A DNA stretch of 64,000 nucleotides from Lentzea californiensis (GTDB lineage: Bacteria > Actinomycetota > Actinomycetes > Mycobacteriales > Pseudonocardiaceae), in the NCBI RefSeq assembly GCF_024648825.1, contig NZ_JANBBE010000001.1, positions 1,984,001 to 2,048,000 of the forward strand, given 5' to 3'. The notes under the pieces are model-generated. The model did no database searches, had not been told where the DNA came from, and saw nothing but the letters and a program-made list of their open reading frames with translations. Of the stretch, positions 51,826-59,986 are shown one piece after another (positions within the stretch are counted from its first letter, which is position 1; each line of letters begins with the position of its first letter). Made by a program: the position numbers and the translations under genes.

Positions 51826-52281
51826 TTACGCCAGGCCCATCTCTTGCGTGAGTGCCGACAACTCGTCCGCGGCTTGGCGCCTGCGCTGATCGTCGTTGCG
51901 CAGGTACTCCGTCAGCGAGACAGCCTTGATCCGGCGGTGTTTGCCGACCTTCCGGTACTCGATCACACCGGCTTCGAGCAGTCCGATCAGGTACGGCCGG
52001 GAGACGTTCAACAGGTCGGCCGCCTGTTGGGTGGTCAGCTCCGCGTCAACGGGGACCACGACCACCCCATGACCTGCGGCCATGTAGGCGAGCACCTGCG
52101 TGAAAACCTCGACAGCGGCGCGTGGCAGCGTCAGTACTTCGCCGTCTTCTTCAACGCGGACGCGGACCAGGTCATCGTTCTCCCGGTGGACGTTCAGGTA
52201 CGCCTTGACCGTGGGCAGTGCTGCGTCAGCCGTGACGATGTCCTCACTGCCAGGCTGTACCGGTTGCAATGCTGCACTCAT
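51826..52281 (-). CDS. HTH (excisionase-type) antitoxin of the PIN module
   Basis: 151 aa from the ATG at 52281 with GGGAGGTG six bases upstream. The N-terminal half is unrecognised, with VEVFTQVLAYMAAG before the DNA-binding part. The C-terminal MerR/excisionase-type helix-turn-helix is LTTQQAADLLNVSRPYLIGL followed by IEYRKVGKHRRI. Genes of this kind lie directly before PIN toxins in actinomycetes. Probable DNA-binding antitoxin and autorepressor. Intact, while its toxin gene is frameshifted. Confidence 0.8.
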   Translation of the reverse strand: MSAALQPVQPGSEDIVTADAALPTVKAYLNVHRENDDLVRVRVEEDGEVLTLPRAAVEVFTQVLAYMAAGHGVVVVPVDAELTTQQAADLLNVSRPYLIGLLEAGVIEYRKVGKHRRIKAVSLTEYLRNDDQRRRQAADELSALTQEMGLA

Positions 52282-52335
52282 CCACACCACCTCCCTGATC
52301 GAAGTATCCGCAGTATTCGAAGCAAGCGCAACGCG

Positions 52336-52878
52336 CTATCGGGTGAGCTGGACCTCGTGGAACTGGGTCACGAACCCCTCGCCCTCGGGGCTCGCCGTCA
52401 TGATCCCCACCCTGATCTCCACATCGGGCGGGAAGTACGCCTGACGCAGCAGGTTCGCCGGTTCCTGCCCGTCGGTCCCGTACCGCACCCAGACCGCGTC
52501 ACCCTTGCGTTCGGCACTGACGGTGAACCGCTCGAACGGCTCCACGAGCGCCAGGTTCCAGTCCGAGAACCCCCGCGTCACCACCGTGCTGGCCCGCAGT
52601 TTCCCGTCGAACATCTCGACCCCGGCCTTGATCCAGGTCTCGCCGTCGGCCAGCAGCCCGACGCCGGCCTGGTCGTACTGCGCCGCGTACTCGCCGGTGA
52701 AGGTGGCGGTGATGGTGAAGTCGCCGGTGAGGCTCAGGGCGTAGAGGTGGCCGTTGTCGCGGGTGATGCCGTTGCCGGTGAGGCGCCAGAAGTCGCTGCC
52801 CGGGTCGGCGTGCACGGTCAGCGGGGTGGGCGACCACTTCTGCGGCTCGTTGAGCCACGTCCAGCCGGTGAGGTCCAT
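52336..52878 (-). CDS. DUF1349 domain protein (concanavalin-like fold)
   Basis: 180 aa from the ATG at 52878. FWRLTGNGITRDNGHLYAL, AAQYDQAGVGLLADGETWIKAGVE and SVVTRGFSDW-type residues match DUF1349, a beta-sandwich related to concanavalin-like lectins. No signal peptide is present, so a cytoplasmic protein of about 20 kDa. Function unknown. It starts four bases after the fructosamine-kinase stop and is probably the last gene of a phosphatase-kinase-DUF1349 operon. Confidence 0.82.
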   Translation of the reverse strand: MDLTGWTWLNEPQKWSPTPLTVHADPGSDFWRLTGNGITRDNGHLYALSLTGDFTITATFTGEYAAQYDQAGVGLLADGETWIKAGVEMFDGKLRASTVVTRGFSDWNLALVEPFERFTVSAERKGDAVWVRYGTDGQEPANLLRQAYFPPDVEIRVGIMTASPEGEGFVTQFHEVQLTR

Positions 52879-52882
52879 GACG

Positions 52883-53614
52883 TCATCCTTGCAAAGCTGC
52901 GCGTGCCGCGGCCATGGCCTGCGAGCGGTATCCGCCGCCGAACAGCACGGCGTGCACGAGCAGCGGGAACAGTTGGTGCAACGGCACCCGTGCCTGCCAG
53001 CCGTCGGTCAGCGGTGCGACCTCCTGGTAGGCGCCGAGCACGTGGTCGAGGAACGGGCAGCCGAAGAGCTGCAGCATCGCGAGATCGCTTTCCCGGTGCC
53101 CGCCGTGGGCCGCAGGGTCGATGAGCCACACCTGGCCGTCGGCACCCCATAGCACGTTGCCGCTCCACAGGTCGCCGTGCAGCCGTGCGGGCGGTTCCGG
53201 CGGACCGGAGAGTTCGGTGATCCGCGAGCACACCTCGCCGACGTCGATGCCCGCCTGCCGCGCGTACGGCTCGATTCGCTGTGATGCGAACCACTCCGGC
53301 CACTCCGGGGCGGGCTCGTTGACCATCTCGGCCAGGCCGATCGTGGCTTCTCGCGGGCCGCCGGGAGGCGGGGAGCCGAACGCCGGGGCTCCCGTGAGGT
53401 GCAGGGCGGCCAGCCGGCGGCCGAAGGTCACGGCCGCCTGAAGATTCGGCTCGCCCGCCGGGATCTCGTCGATCACCAGCGTGCCCCCGGAAGCGCTGTG
53501 CACCGAGGGGACCGGCGGGCCGCCGCCGACGCGCAGCCACCGCAGGCCCGCCGCCTCGGCGGCGGTGGCCCGGGGCGACTGGTGCTTCGTCCTCAGAGCC
53601 GCTCGCGGACCCAC
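52883..53614 (-). CDS. Fructosamine/ketosamine-3-kinase family protein
   Basis: 243 aa from a GTG at 53614, 22 bases inside the end of the phosphatase gene. The catalytic loop LHGDLWSGNVLW and the metal-binding IDPAAHGGHRESDLAML are intact. The family phosphorylates protein-bound sugars and so reverses glycation. The N-terminal lobe is short: ATAAEAAGLRWLRV comes after only about 16 residues, where relatives have a longer nucleotide-binding sheet. The true start may be non-standard, or the lobe may be reduced. Confidence 0.8.
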   Translation of the reverse strand: MGPRAALRTKHQSPRATAAEAAGLRWLRVGGGPPVPSVHSASGGTLVIDEIPAGEPNLQAAVTFGRRLAALHLTGAPAFGSPPPGGPREATIGLAEMVNEPAPEWPEWFASQRIEPYARQAGIDVGEVCSRITELSGPPEPPARLHGDLWSGNVLWGADGQVWLIDPAAHGGHRESDLAMLQLFGCPFLDHVLGAYQEVAPLTDGWQARVPLHQLFPLLVHAVLFGGGYRSQAMAAARAALQG

Positions 53615-54045
53615 GTGACCAGCCCCGGCATCGCCGCCTCGACCATCACCAGCACCTCGGCGAACCCGGCGTCGTCGCCGTAGTACGGGTCCGGCACGTC
53701 CACGTCGCCGGCGTCCGGATCGAACGAACGGAGCAGCCGCACCCGGTCGGGATCGGCCATCCGGCGCAACGCGCGGGCGTGGCCGGAGTCCAAAGCCACC
53801 AGCAGATCCGCGTCCAAGTGCTCGGCGCCGACCTGCGCGGCCACGTGGTCGACGGGATATCCGTTGTCCGCCAACGTCTTCAACGAGCGCGGGTCGGCCG
53901 GGTCGCCGACGTGCCACCCGCCGGTCCCGGCACTGGACACCCGGACCTCCGACGACAATCCTTCCCGGGACAACCATTCCCGGAAGACGAGCGCTGCCAC
54001 GGGGGACCGGCAGATGTTGCCGGTGCAGACGAACGAGACGTGCAT
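53593..54045 (-). CDS. Low-molecular-weight protein-tyrosine phosphatase
   Basis: 150 aa from the ATG at 54045. The P-loop is FVCTGNICRSP (CX5R) at residues 5-15 and the general acid is in VPDPYYGDD near 127. Complete. It removes phosphate from tyrosine in the cytoplasm or, in mycobacteria, is secreted as PtpA. The start lies 10 bases from a MITE-like hairpin at 54060-54218, so the original promoter has probably been displaced. Overlaps the following kinase gene. Confidence 0.9.
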   Translation of the reverse strand: MHVSFVCTGNICRSPVAALVFREWLSREGLSSEVRVSSAGTGGWHVGDPADPRSLKTLADNGYPVDHVAAQVGAEHLDADLLVALDSGHARALRRMADPDRVRLLRSFDPDAGDVDVPDPYYGDDAGFAEVLVMVEAAMPGLVTWVRERL

Positions 54046-54059
54046 GTTCCGCAGCCTAG

Positions 54060-54218
54060 GTCGTGTCCCGTAAGTCTGTTCGATGAGAGTCACGGTCGAG
54101 AGACCCGGAGGCGGTGCCGCCGCGACGCCCTCATACCGGGCGTATTCGGGTGTTGCGGCGGTGCCGTCTCCGGGGCCCTCGGCCGCGACTGTCGCGGACG
54201 AGACTCACGGGACACGAC
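54060..54218. mobile_element. 159-bp MITE-like hairpin with CTAG flanks
   Basis: The left end GTCGTGTCCCGTAAGTCT is repeated inverted at the right end with one mismatch in 18 bases. CTAG flanks both ends (54056-54059 and 54219-54222), fitting the four-base YTAR duplication made by IS5-type elements. The inside is also complementary: GGAGGCGGTGCCGCCGC near 54107 pairs imperfectly with GCGGCGGTGCCGTCTCC near 54155. No transposase or other gene inside. Confidence 0.8.
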
Positions 54219-54292
54219 CTAGGTGGTGCCGCCGCACGGTAACGCTCAACCGTTGTCGCAAGATGTACGGACAAACGACATGGAGGCCGCCC

Positions 54293-54499
54293 ATGCAGAC
54301 AGGTACCGACGTGCCCCCGCAACGGGAGATCATCGGGTGCACCGACGCCCTCGGGCGCCGTCGCGCGTTCGAGGTGTACCTCAACGAGAAGGGTCGCGTC
54401 TGCTTCCGCACCCCGCCCGGTGAGTCCGCACAGCTCGACGCGTTCCAGCTGGACGAGCTGATCAGCCACCTCACCGAGCTCCGCCGCTACATGCAGTGA
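54293..54499 (+). CDS. Small conserved-looking hypothetical protein, 68 aa
   Basis: ATG at 54293 with GGAGG seven bases upstream; an upstream extension would translate through the MITE-like hairpin and is rejected. The protein starts MQTGTDVPPQREIIGCTDAL and has short strands RAFEVYLNEKGRVCFRTPP followed by a helix DAFQLDELISHLTELRRYM. I do not recognise a named family. It lies 36 bases before the cobC-like gene and may be in the same transcript. Confidence 0.65.
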   Translation: MQTGTDVPPQREIIGCTDALGRRRAFEVYLNEKGRVCFRTPPGESAQLDAFQLDELISHLTELRRYMQ

Positions 54500-54535
54500 C
54501 GCGCCTGTCTGAGCCGGTCGCCTAGAATTCGGGCG

Positions 54536-55531
54536 ATGACCAGCCCAGACCTGCGCCACCACGGTGACGTCGACGCCGCACCAGGCCTCGCAGACTTCGC
54601 CGTCAACGTGCGGGTGCCGCACCCGCCCGATTGGCTGCGCGAACGGCTGGCCGCGGCGCTCGGCGACCTCGGGCGTTACCCCTCGAAACTCGCCGAAGAC
54701 CGTGCTCGTGAGGCCGTCGCACGCCGGCACGGGCGCTCTCCGGACGAGGTTCTGCTGCTCAACGGTGCCGCGGAGGGCTTCGCGCTGCTGCCGAAGCTCG
54801 CGCCGCGCCGTGCCGCGATCGTCCACCCCGGGTTCACCGAGCCCGAGGTGGCCTTTCGCGATGCCAGAATTCCGGTCGACCACGTGCTGCTCGACGGCGA
54901 CTTCCGCCTGCGGGACGTGACCTCGGACGCCGACCTCACCGTCATCGGCAACCCCACGAACCCGACGTCCGTGCTGCACGAGGCCGCCGCGCTCAAGGCG
55001 TTGCCCGGCCGCGTGGTCGTCGACGAGGCGTTCATGGACGCCGTCCCCGGCGAGCCCGAGTCGCTCGCGCACGACCCCGGTGTGCTGGTGCTGCGCAGCC
55101 TGACCAAGACCTGGGGTCTCGCGGGGCTGCGCGCCGGCTACCTCCTCGGCGACCCGGAGACTCTGGCGAGGCTCGCGCACGGCCGTCCGCACTGGCCAGT
55201 GGGCAGTCTCACGCTGGAGGCGATCACGGCGTGCTGCGAACCGGAGGCGCTCGAGCAGTCCGCGCGGTTCGCGCTGGAGGCCGAGCAGTACGCCGCGCAT
55301 GCGCTGGAGCAGCTCCAAGACCTCGTCGTCGTTGCGCCGAAGGGGCCGTTCCTGCTGATCAGGGCGCCGCGAGGTGTACGACGGGCGTTGCGGGACAAGG
55401 GGATCGCGGTGCGGCGCTGCGACACGTTCCCCGGGCTCGACGACACGTACCTGCGCGTGGCGATCCGGCCGCCCGAGGAGTTCGCTGTGTTCGTGGACGC
55501 GTTGCGCGTCGTGATGGAGGAACTGGCGTGA
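54536..55531 (+). CDS. cobC: CobC-like PLP-dependent aminotransferase (Rv2231c family)
   Basis: 331 aa. Aminotransferase class I/II features: [16 protein letters not shown], the NPTNPT loop, [10 protein letters not shown] and the PLP lysine in [20 protein letters not shown]. The C-terminal [10 protein letters not shown] carries the substrate carboxylate Arg. The family is L-threonine-O-3-phosphate decarboxylase/CobC, which makes the aminopropanol phosphate used by CobD; a histidinol-phosphate aminotransferase role is an alternative. GTGA overlap with the Nif3 gene. Confidence 0.86.
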   Translation: MTSPDLRHHGDVDAAPGLADFAVNVRVPHPPDWLRERLAAALGDLGRYPSKLAEDRAREAVARRHGRSPDEVLLLNGAAEGFALLPKLAPRRAAIVHPGFTEPEVAFRDARIPVDHVLLDGDFRLRDVTSDADLTVIGNPTNPTSVLHEAAALKALPGRVVVDEAFMDAVPGEPESLAHDPGVLVLRSLTKTWGLAGLRAGYLLGDPETLARLAHGRPHWPVGSLTLEAITACCEPEALEQSARFALEAEQYAAHALEQLQDLVVVAPKGPFLLIRAPRGVRRALRDKGIAVRRCDTFPGLDDTYLRVAIRPPEEFAVFVDALRVVMEELA

Positions 55532-56352
55532 AGCTCGCCGACGTGATCTCGGTCCTGGAGTCCGCGTATCCGCCGAATACCGCCGAGAAGTGGGACGCGG
55601 TCGGCCTGGTCTGCGGTGATCCCCAAGAGGAGGTCGCCAGGGTCCTGGTCTGCGTCGACCCGACGTCGTCCACTGTGGACGAGGCCGTCGAACGGGGCGC
55701 GCAGCTCGTGCTCGCGCACCACCCGCTGCTCCTCAAGGGCGTCAACGGTGTTCCGGCCGACGACCCCAAGGGTGCGTTGGTGCACAAGCTGATCCGCAAC
55801 GGCGCCGCCCTGTACTGCGCGCACACCAACGCCGACTCGGCGTCGCCGGGTGTCTCGGACGCGCTCGCGAAGGCCATCGGGCTGACGGTCACGGGCCCGC
55901 TCGAGGCCGCGCTGACGGAGGACACGGGCATCGGGCGCATCGGCGAGCTCCCCGAGGCCGAGCCGCTCAGGGCCTTCGCCCAGCGCGTGGCCGACGCGCT
56001 GCCCGTGACCGTCCAGGGCGTCCGGGCGGCAGGAGACCCGGAACGCATGGTCAAGCGGGTCGCGGTCTGCGGTGGTGCCGGAGACGGCTTCCTGGACGCG
56101 GTCAAGCGGGCCGGCGTCGACGCCTACGTCACCGCGGACCTCCGGCACCACCCGGCGAGCGAGCACGTCGAGTCCGGCGGGCCCGCGTTGGTCGACGTGG
56201 CGCACTGGGCCAGCGAGTGGCCGTGGTGCGAGCAGGCGGCGGAGATCCTGCGGTCTGCCTTCGGCGGTAGGGTCGACGTACTCGTCTCCACCCGCCGGAC
56301 CGACCCGTGGACCGTCGGTGCGACGAGCACAGCAGTAGGAGGACATGCGTGA
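55528..56352 (+). CDS. Nif3-like dinuclear metal-centre protein
   Basis: 274 aa from the GTG at 55528, with GGAGG seven bases upstream. Metal-binding motifs [35 protein letters not shown] and [11 protein letters not shown] are intact. The family forms toroidal hexamers with two metal ions per subunit and has been linked to GTP cyclohydrolase-like and NAD-salvage reactions, without a settled role. The order cobC-nif3-zinc-ribbon matches mycobacterial Rv2231c-Rv2230c-Rv2229c. Confidence 0.9.
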   Translation: MKLADVISVLESAYPPNTAEKWDAVGLVCGDPQEEVARVLVCVDPTSSTVDEAVERGAQLVLAHHPLLLKGVNGVPADDPKGALVHKLIRNGAALYCAHTNADSASPGVSDALAKAIGLTVTGPLEAALTEDTGIGRIGELPEAEPLRAFAQRVADALPVTVQGVRAAGDPERMVKRVAVCGGAGDGFLDAVKRAGVDAYVTADLRHHPASEHVESGGPALVDVAHWASEWPWCEQAAEILRSAFGGRVDVLVSTRRTDPWTVGATSTAVGGHA

Positions 56353-57086
56353 AAGCCGATCCCGCAGTGCAGCGCAGGCTGCTCGACCTGGCCGCGGTCG
56401 ACGCCGAACTGGCGCGTGTCACCCACCGCCGCCGCACGCTGCCGGAGATCACGGAGATCAACGAGGTCGAGAAGCAGGTGCGCGCCAAGCAGGACGCGCT
56501 GGTGGCCGTCGAGACGACGCTCACCGACCTCGACCGCGACGTGAAGCGCCAGGAAACCGAGATCGACCAGGTCCGTGCCCGCGGTGAGCGCGACCGCAAG
56601 CTGATGCAGTCCGGCTCCGTCGGCTCCAAGCAGCTCACCGACCTCGAGCACGAGCTCGCCACCATCCAGCGTCGTCAGGGCATCCTCGAAGACGACCTGC
56701 TGGAACTGATGGAACGCCGCGAAGCCGTCGACGCCGACGCCTCCTTCGCGCGCGTGGAGCTCGACAAGGCCCGCGAGACGCTGGAGGACGCCACGCGCCG
56801 CCGTGACGCCGCTCTCGCCGACCTGGAGTCGACCGAGACCCGTCGCACCGCCGACCGCTCGGCGATGGCGAAGGGTTTCCCGGACGAGCTGCTGAAGCTC
56901 TACGACCGCCAGCGCGTGCAGCGCGGTATCGGCGCCGCGCCGTTCCAGTCGCGCCGGTGCGGGGCGTGCCGGATCGAGCTGGACAGCGGTGCGGTGTCGA
57001 AGCTGAAGGAAGCGGCGGCGGACGAGATCGTGCGCTGTGAAGAGTGCGGCACGATCCTGGTCCGCATCGCGGAACCGAAGGTCTGA
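56349..57086 (+). CDS. Zinc-ribbon coiled-coil protein (Rv2229c/CT398 type)
   Basis: 245 aa from the GTG at 56349, after TAGGAGGA. Residues about 10-180 form a long antiparallel coiled coil ([20 protein letters not shown] and on). The C-terminal zinc ribbon is CGACRIELD and CEECGTILV. Known relatives bind nucleic acids or protein partners, with no fixed function. In mycobacteria the next gene is the RNase H/CobC phosphatase (Rv2228c), but here a terminator follows at once. Confidence 0.86.
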   Translation: MKADPAVQRRLLDLAAVDAELARVTHRRRTLPEITEINEVEKQVRAKQDALVAVETTLTDLDRDVKRQETEIDQVRARGERDRKLMQSGSVGSKQLTDLEHELATIQRRQGILEDDLLELMERREAVDADASFARVELDKARETLEDATRRRDAALADLESTETRRTADRSAMAKGFPDELLKLYDRQRVQRGIGAAPFQSRRCGACRIELDSGAVSKLKEAAADEIVRCEECGTILVRIAEPKV

Positions 57087-57103
57087 GTCGCCGGACGAAC
57101 GCG

Positions 57104-57144
57104 GGCCCGGTAGGAACAGTTCTCTGTTCCTACCGGGCCTTTTT
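57104..57144 (+). terminator. Strong intrinsic terminator after the cobC-nif3-zinc-ribbon operon
   Basis: A perfect 16-base-pair stem, GGCCCGGTAGGAACAG with CTGTTCCTACCGGGCC, around the loop TTCT, followed by five T residues. It ends the plus-strand operon 18 bases after the stop. The DUF308 gene ends at 57162 on the other strand, so it may work in both directions. Confidence 0.93.
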
Positions 57145-57161
57145 CGTCTCCGAAGCGCCTC

Positions 57162-57710
57162 TCACTCGCCACTGCGCCGCAGCCGCAGCGCGGAGACGAG
57201 GAAGAACACCCCACCGATCGCCGCGTAGCCCGCGAGGTTGCGCAACGTCGCGTCCGGAGCGCTCGCCTGCAGGAAGAACGATGTCCCGGCGAGCGTCGAG
57301 ATCGCACCGCTGATGATCATCGGCCACTGCCCGCCGAGGCTGCGGCGCACGACGCCCGCGGCGAGCTGAGCCACACCGGACACGACGGCCCACACACCCC
57401 ACACCTGCAGCACCGCCGGGATGCCGGACGTCACCGCGAACGCCAGGCCCGCCGCCGCGAGCGTGCTGACCGCGATGTTGGCGTAGAGGGCCGCGGAGGC
57501 CCGGCCGGCGCGTGCCGCACGGCTGTCGACGACGACCGCGGCCACGTCGAAGAGCGGGTAGAGCACCAGCAACGTGCCGCTGACCGGCCCGATCTCCGTC
57601 GCGGTGAGGAACAGCAGCACCGCCCACACGACCGCGAACCCGAAGCGAACGAGGTAGAGCGTGCGGAGGGCGGGGGCCAGGCCTGCGGGTGACGCTGCGT
57701 CGATGCTCAC
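57162..57710 (-). CDS. DUF308-type integral membrane protein
   Basis: 182 aa from the GTG at 57710, preceded by AAGGA. Six hydrophobic helices, with LRTLYLVRFGFAVVWAVLLF, VLYPLFDVAAVVVDS and GQWPMIISGAISTLAG as clear landmarks of the DUF308/HdeD-like layout. No catalytic motif. It is divergent from a TetR gene, and a perfect palindrome AGAACGTTCT lies in its promoter, so it is the likely target of that repressor. Role unknown; possibly stress-related, by analogy with HdeD. Confidence 0.77.
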   Translation of the reverse strand: MSIDAASPAGLAPALRTLYLVRFGFAVVWAVLLFLTATEIGPVSGTLLVLYPLFDVAAVVVDSRAARAGRASAALYANIAVSTLAAAGLAFAVTSGIPAVLQVWGVWAVVSGVAQLAAGVVRRSLGGQWPMIISGAISTLAGTSFFLQASAPDATLRNLAGYAAIGGVFFLVSALRLRRSGE

Positions 57711-57730
57711 GGGGTGTCCTTGAAGTAGGG

Positions 57731-57796
57731 AGAACGTTCTTTCTACTTCGAGGCTGTCAGCTGACCTCGCACCTGTCAAGACCGAACGTTCTCTCT
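57731..57796. promoter_or_regulatory. Two AACGTT palindrome operators between the DUF308 and TetR genes
   Basis: AGAACGTTCT at 57731-57740 is a perfect palindrome; GAACGTTC recurs at 57784-57791. Both are followed by a pyrimidine-rich TCT run (GAACGTTCTTTCT and GAACGTTCTCTCT), so they are also direct repeats 52 bases apart. One lies in each promoter, as expected for TetR autorepression and control of the divergent gene. A CTGACA -35 on the minus strand precedes the first site. Confidence 0.62.
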
Positions 57797-57811
57797 GCTA
57801 CCGTCGGAAAG

Positions 57812-58378
57812 GTGACCCGCACCGTGTCCGACGCCAGGAACCGCCTGCTGGGAACAGCCGGCCGGCTGTTCTACGCGGAGGGCCTGCACTCCGTCGGAGT
57901 CGACCGCATCCTCGCCGAGGCCAAGGTGACCCGCGCGACGATGTACCGCCACTTCGCGGGCAAGGAGGACCTCGTCCTCGCCTACCTGGCCGAGGCCGAC
58001 GACGCGACCCGCCGCAACGTCGAAGCGGGCGTGGCAGCGGCGGCGGACGACGCGGACGCCGTGCGTTCCGTCGCGAGAGGAATCGCCGCGCACATCCGCC
58101 TGGAGGAGTTCCGCGGCTGCGCCTTCCTCAACGCCGCGGCGGAGTACGCCGACCCCGGACACCCGGTGCACCAGGCGGTGCTGGCGCACCGCCAATGGTT
58201 CCTCGACACCGTCACAGCCCTGCTCGCCCGCGTGGGAGACGCTCCCGCGGAGCGCGACGGCAGGCATTTCGTGATGCTGCGCGATGGCGCGATGGCGGCC
58301 GGCTGCCTCTCGGATCCCGATCCGATCGGCGACACCCTCCTCGAAGCGGTGGAAGGCATTCTCCGGGCACGCGGCTGA
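57812..58378 (+). CDS. TetR-family repressor
   Basis: 188 aa from the GTG at 57812. The helix-turn-helix is LHSVGVDRILAEAKVTRATM, with YRHFAGKEDLVLAYL closing the domain. The rest (FRGCAFLNAAAEYADPGHPV) is typical of the TetR subgroup with C-terminal motif CAFLNA, often regulators of membrane or redox genes. Divergent from the DUF308 gene with two AACGTT palindromes between. Leaderless or weakly led translation is likely, since no ribosome-binding site is evident. Confidence 0.9.
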   Translation: MTRTVSDARNRLLGTAGRLFYAEGLHSVGVDRILAEAKVTRATMYRHFAGKEDLVLAYLAEADDATRRNVEAGVAAAADDADAVRSVARGIAAHIRLEEFRGCAFLNAAAEYADPGHPVHQAVLAHRQWFLDTVTALLARVGDAPAERDGRHFVMLRDGAMAAGCLSDPDPIGDTLLEAVEGILRARG

Positions 58379-58411
58379 ACCACGGAATCGCTTGAGAACG
58401 GGGGAAGTCCG

Positions 58412-58957
58412 GTGACCAACTCCATGACGCCGGTCGACTTCACGACACCGGTCGAACCCTGGGTCGTGGTGGCGCACGACGGCGACCGCTCGGTGCGGGA
58501 GCAGGTGTCGGCGCTCGAGTCCGGCGGCGTCGTCCAGCGGCTGGACTCCGCGAAGATGACCGATGAGGCCGGCCTGTTCCGCGAGTTCGCGGACAAGCTC
58601 GGTTTCCCCTCGTACTTCGGCCACAACTGGTACGCGCTCGTGGACTGCCTCGACGACCTCCACAGCAGCGGGCACGGTCTGCTGCCTGTTGTCGTCGTCA
58701 CCGAGGAGTCCGACGTCCTGGTCGGCCGGACCTTCTTCCCCACGCTGCTCTCCATGCTCTGCGAGGCGGCCGAGCGGGCGAACCTCTCCCTCGACGCGGA
58801 CGACCTGCCGCGAGACCGTCCGCCGTTTCCGCTGCACTTCGTGTTCTTCGTGAATCGGCGAGGTGTCGGAGACGTGGCTGAGCTGCTGGCGGTGCGGGAG
58901 GACCTGGTGGTCCGGGAATCCGGCGGGCGCCTGCTCGTCTGCTCGCAGCCCAGGTGA
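58412..58957 (+). CDS. Barstar-family protein (ribonuclease inhibitor fold)
   Basis: 181 aa from the GTG at 58412. FGFPSYFGHNWYALVDCLDDL-type residues (FPSYFGHNWYALVDCLDDL) form the barstar signature, with the Asp/Trp/Tyr loop that plugs the ribonuclease active site. It is longer than classic barstar (about 90 aa) at both ends. No barnase-like or other RNase toxin is adjacent. Possibly an orphan immunity gene against incoming polymorphic toxins. Confidence 0.83.
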   Translation: MTNSMTPVDFTTPVEPWVVVAHDGDRSVREQVSALESGGVVQRLDSAKMTDEAGLFREFADKLGFPSYFGHNWYALVDCLDDLHSSGHGLLPVVVVTEESDVLVGRTFFPTLLSMLCEAAERANLSLDADDLPRDRPPFPLHFVFFVNRRGVGDVAELLAVREDLVVRESGGRLLVCSQPR

Positions 58958-58969
58958 ACTCGCGGGGCG

Positions 58970-59863
58970 TCAGCGGCTCATCGGAACGTTGGCCTCCAAC
59001 CAGGGCACGATCGCGGAGACGAAGCCGTCCGGACTGGTCATAGGCCGTCCGTTCATCGTGGCGACCAGATGCTCGACGCCGAACAGCGCGTCCCACGTGC
59101 GGGCACGGCGGTACGTGGAGGCGGAGACGGCACGCCGCACGCTCTCCCAGCCGTGCCAGGCCATCAGCGCGGCGTCGATGGCGGGGTCGGCGGGCATGGC
59201 CATGTCCAGTCGAGGACGCCGAGCAGCTCCCCGTCCGCCGACCAGTGCACGTTCGAACCGCTGAGATCGCCGTGCACCAGCGCATCCGGCACCGGCTCCA
59301 GGACCAGGCAGGCCTCCAGGCGTGCCTGGCCCTCGGCCTGCCAGCGAGCGGGCAGGCGGGGAACGGATCTCCCCGGCGATGATCTCCGACCACGACGGAC
59401 CCCGCGCCCGGTCGTCCAGGACCTCCAACAGCGCATCATCGAGCGGCACGGAACGCACGGCCTCCAGCACCTCGGCCACCTGCGCCGGATCGCCGGCGCC
59501 CTGCGGCAGAGCGGTGCCGCCGATCCACGACACGGCGACGGCGGCCTGGTCCCCGAACGTGGTCACGGGCGTGAGCGGTTCCGGCACCTGGAACGGCAGA
59601 CCCGCGGAAGCCATGTGTCGCAACACCTCCACGCGGCGGGGCATGGACGCGGCGGCCAGTGGGCGCTTGCTGACTCTGACCGCGGCGGCTCCCGGGATCA
59701 GCAGCACGCGGTGGATGTCGCCGTCGGGCGCGACGAGGGCGTCGTCCAGGCGTGTGCCGGGCAGCAGGGCGGACGCGATCTCCAGCAGGTCCGGGGCGGC
59801 CTTGATCATGTCCGGAACCTGCAACCGGACGACTTCGTGACCGTCCGGGCGGGTGACCACCAC
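58970..59863 (-). pseudogene. Aminoglycoside-phosphotransferase-family gene with two compensating frameshifts
   Basis: The outer frame gives an APH-like N-terminal part (HRVLLIPGAAAVRVSKRPL, FQVPEPLTPVTTFG) and a plausible end (AIDAALMAWHGWESVRRA). The catalytic segment LVHGDLSGSNVHW and GVLDW lies in a different frame between about 59363 and 59206. One extra C near 59365 and one missing G near 59206 restore a single normal protein of about 297 aa. As written, translation runs on with no stop but loses the catalytic loop. It could be sequencing error. Start uncertain. Confidence 0.75.
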
Positions 59864-59986
59864 GCGTGCCCGGCACCTGACCGTCCGAGTTCGGGTATTT
59901 CGGCCCGGTGGTTCGGGTCGTCTGCGGCGAGCACGGTCGTCGAAGACGTGTTCCGCTGGCTGATCGGTCTATTCAGGAGGTTCGTC

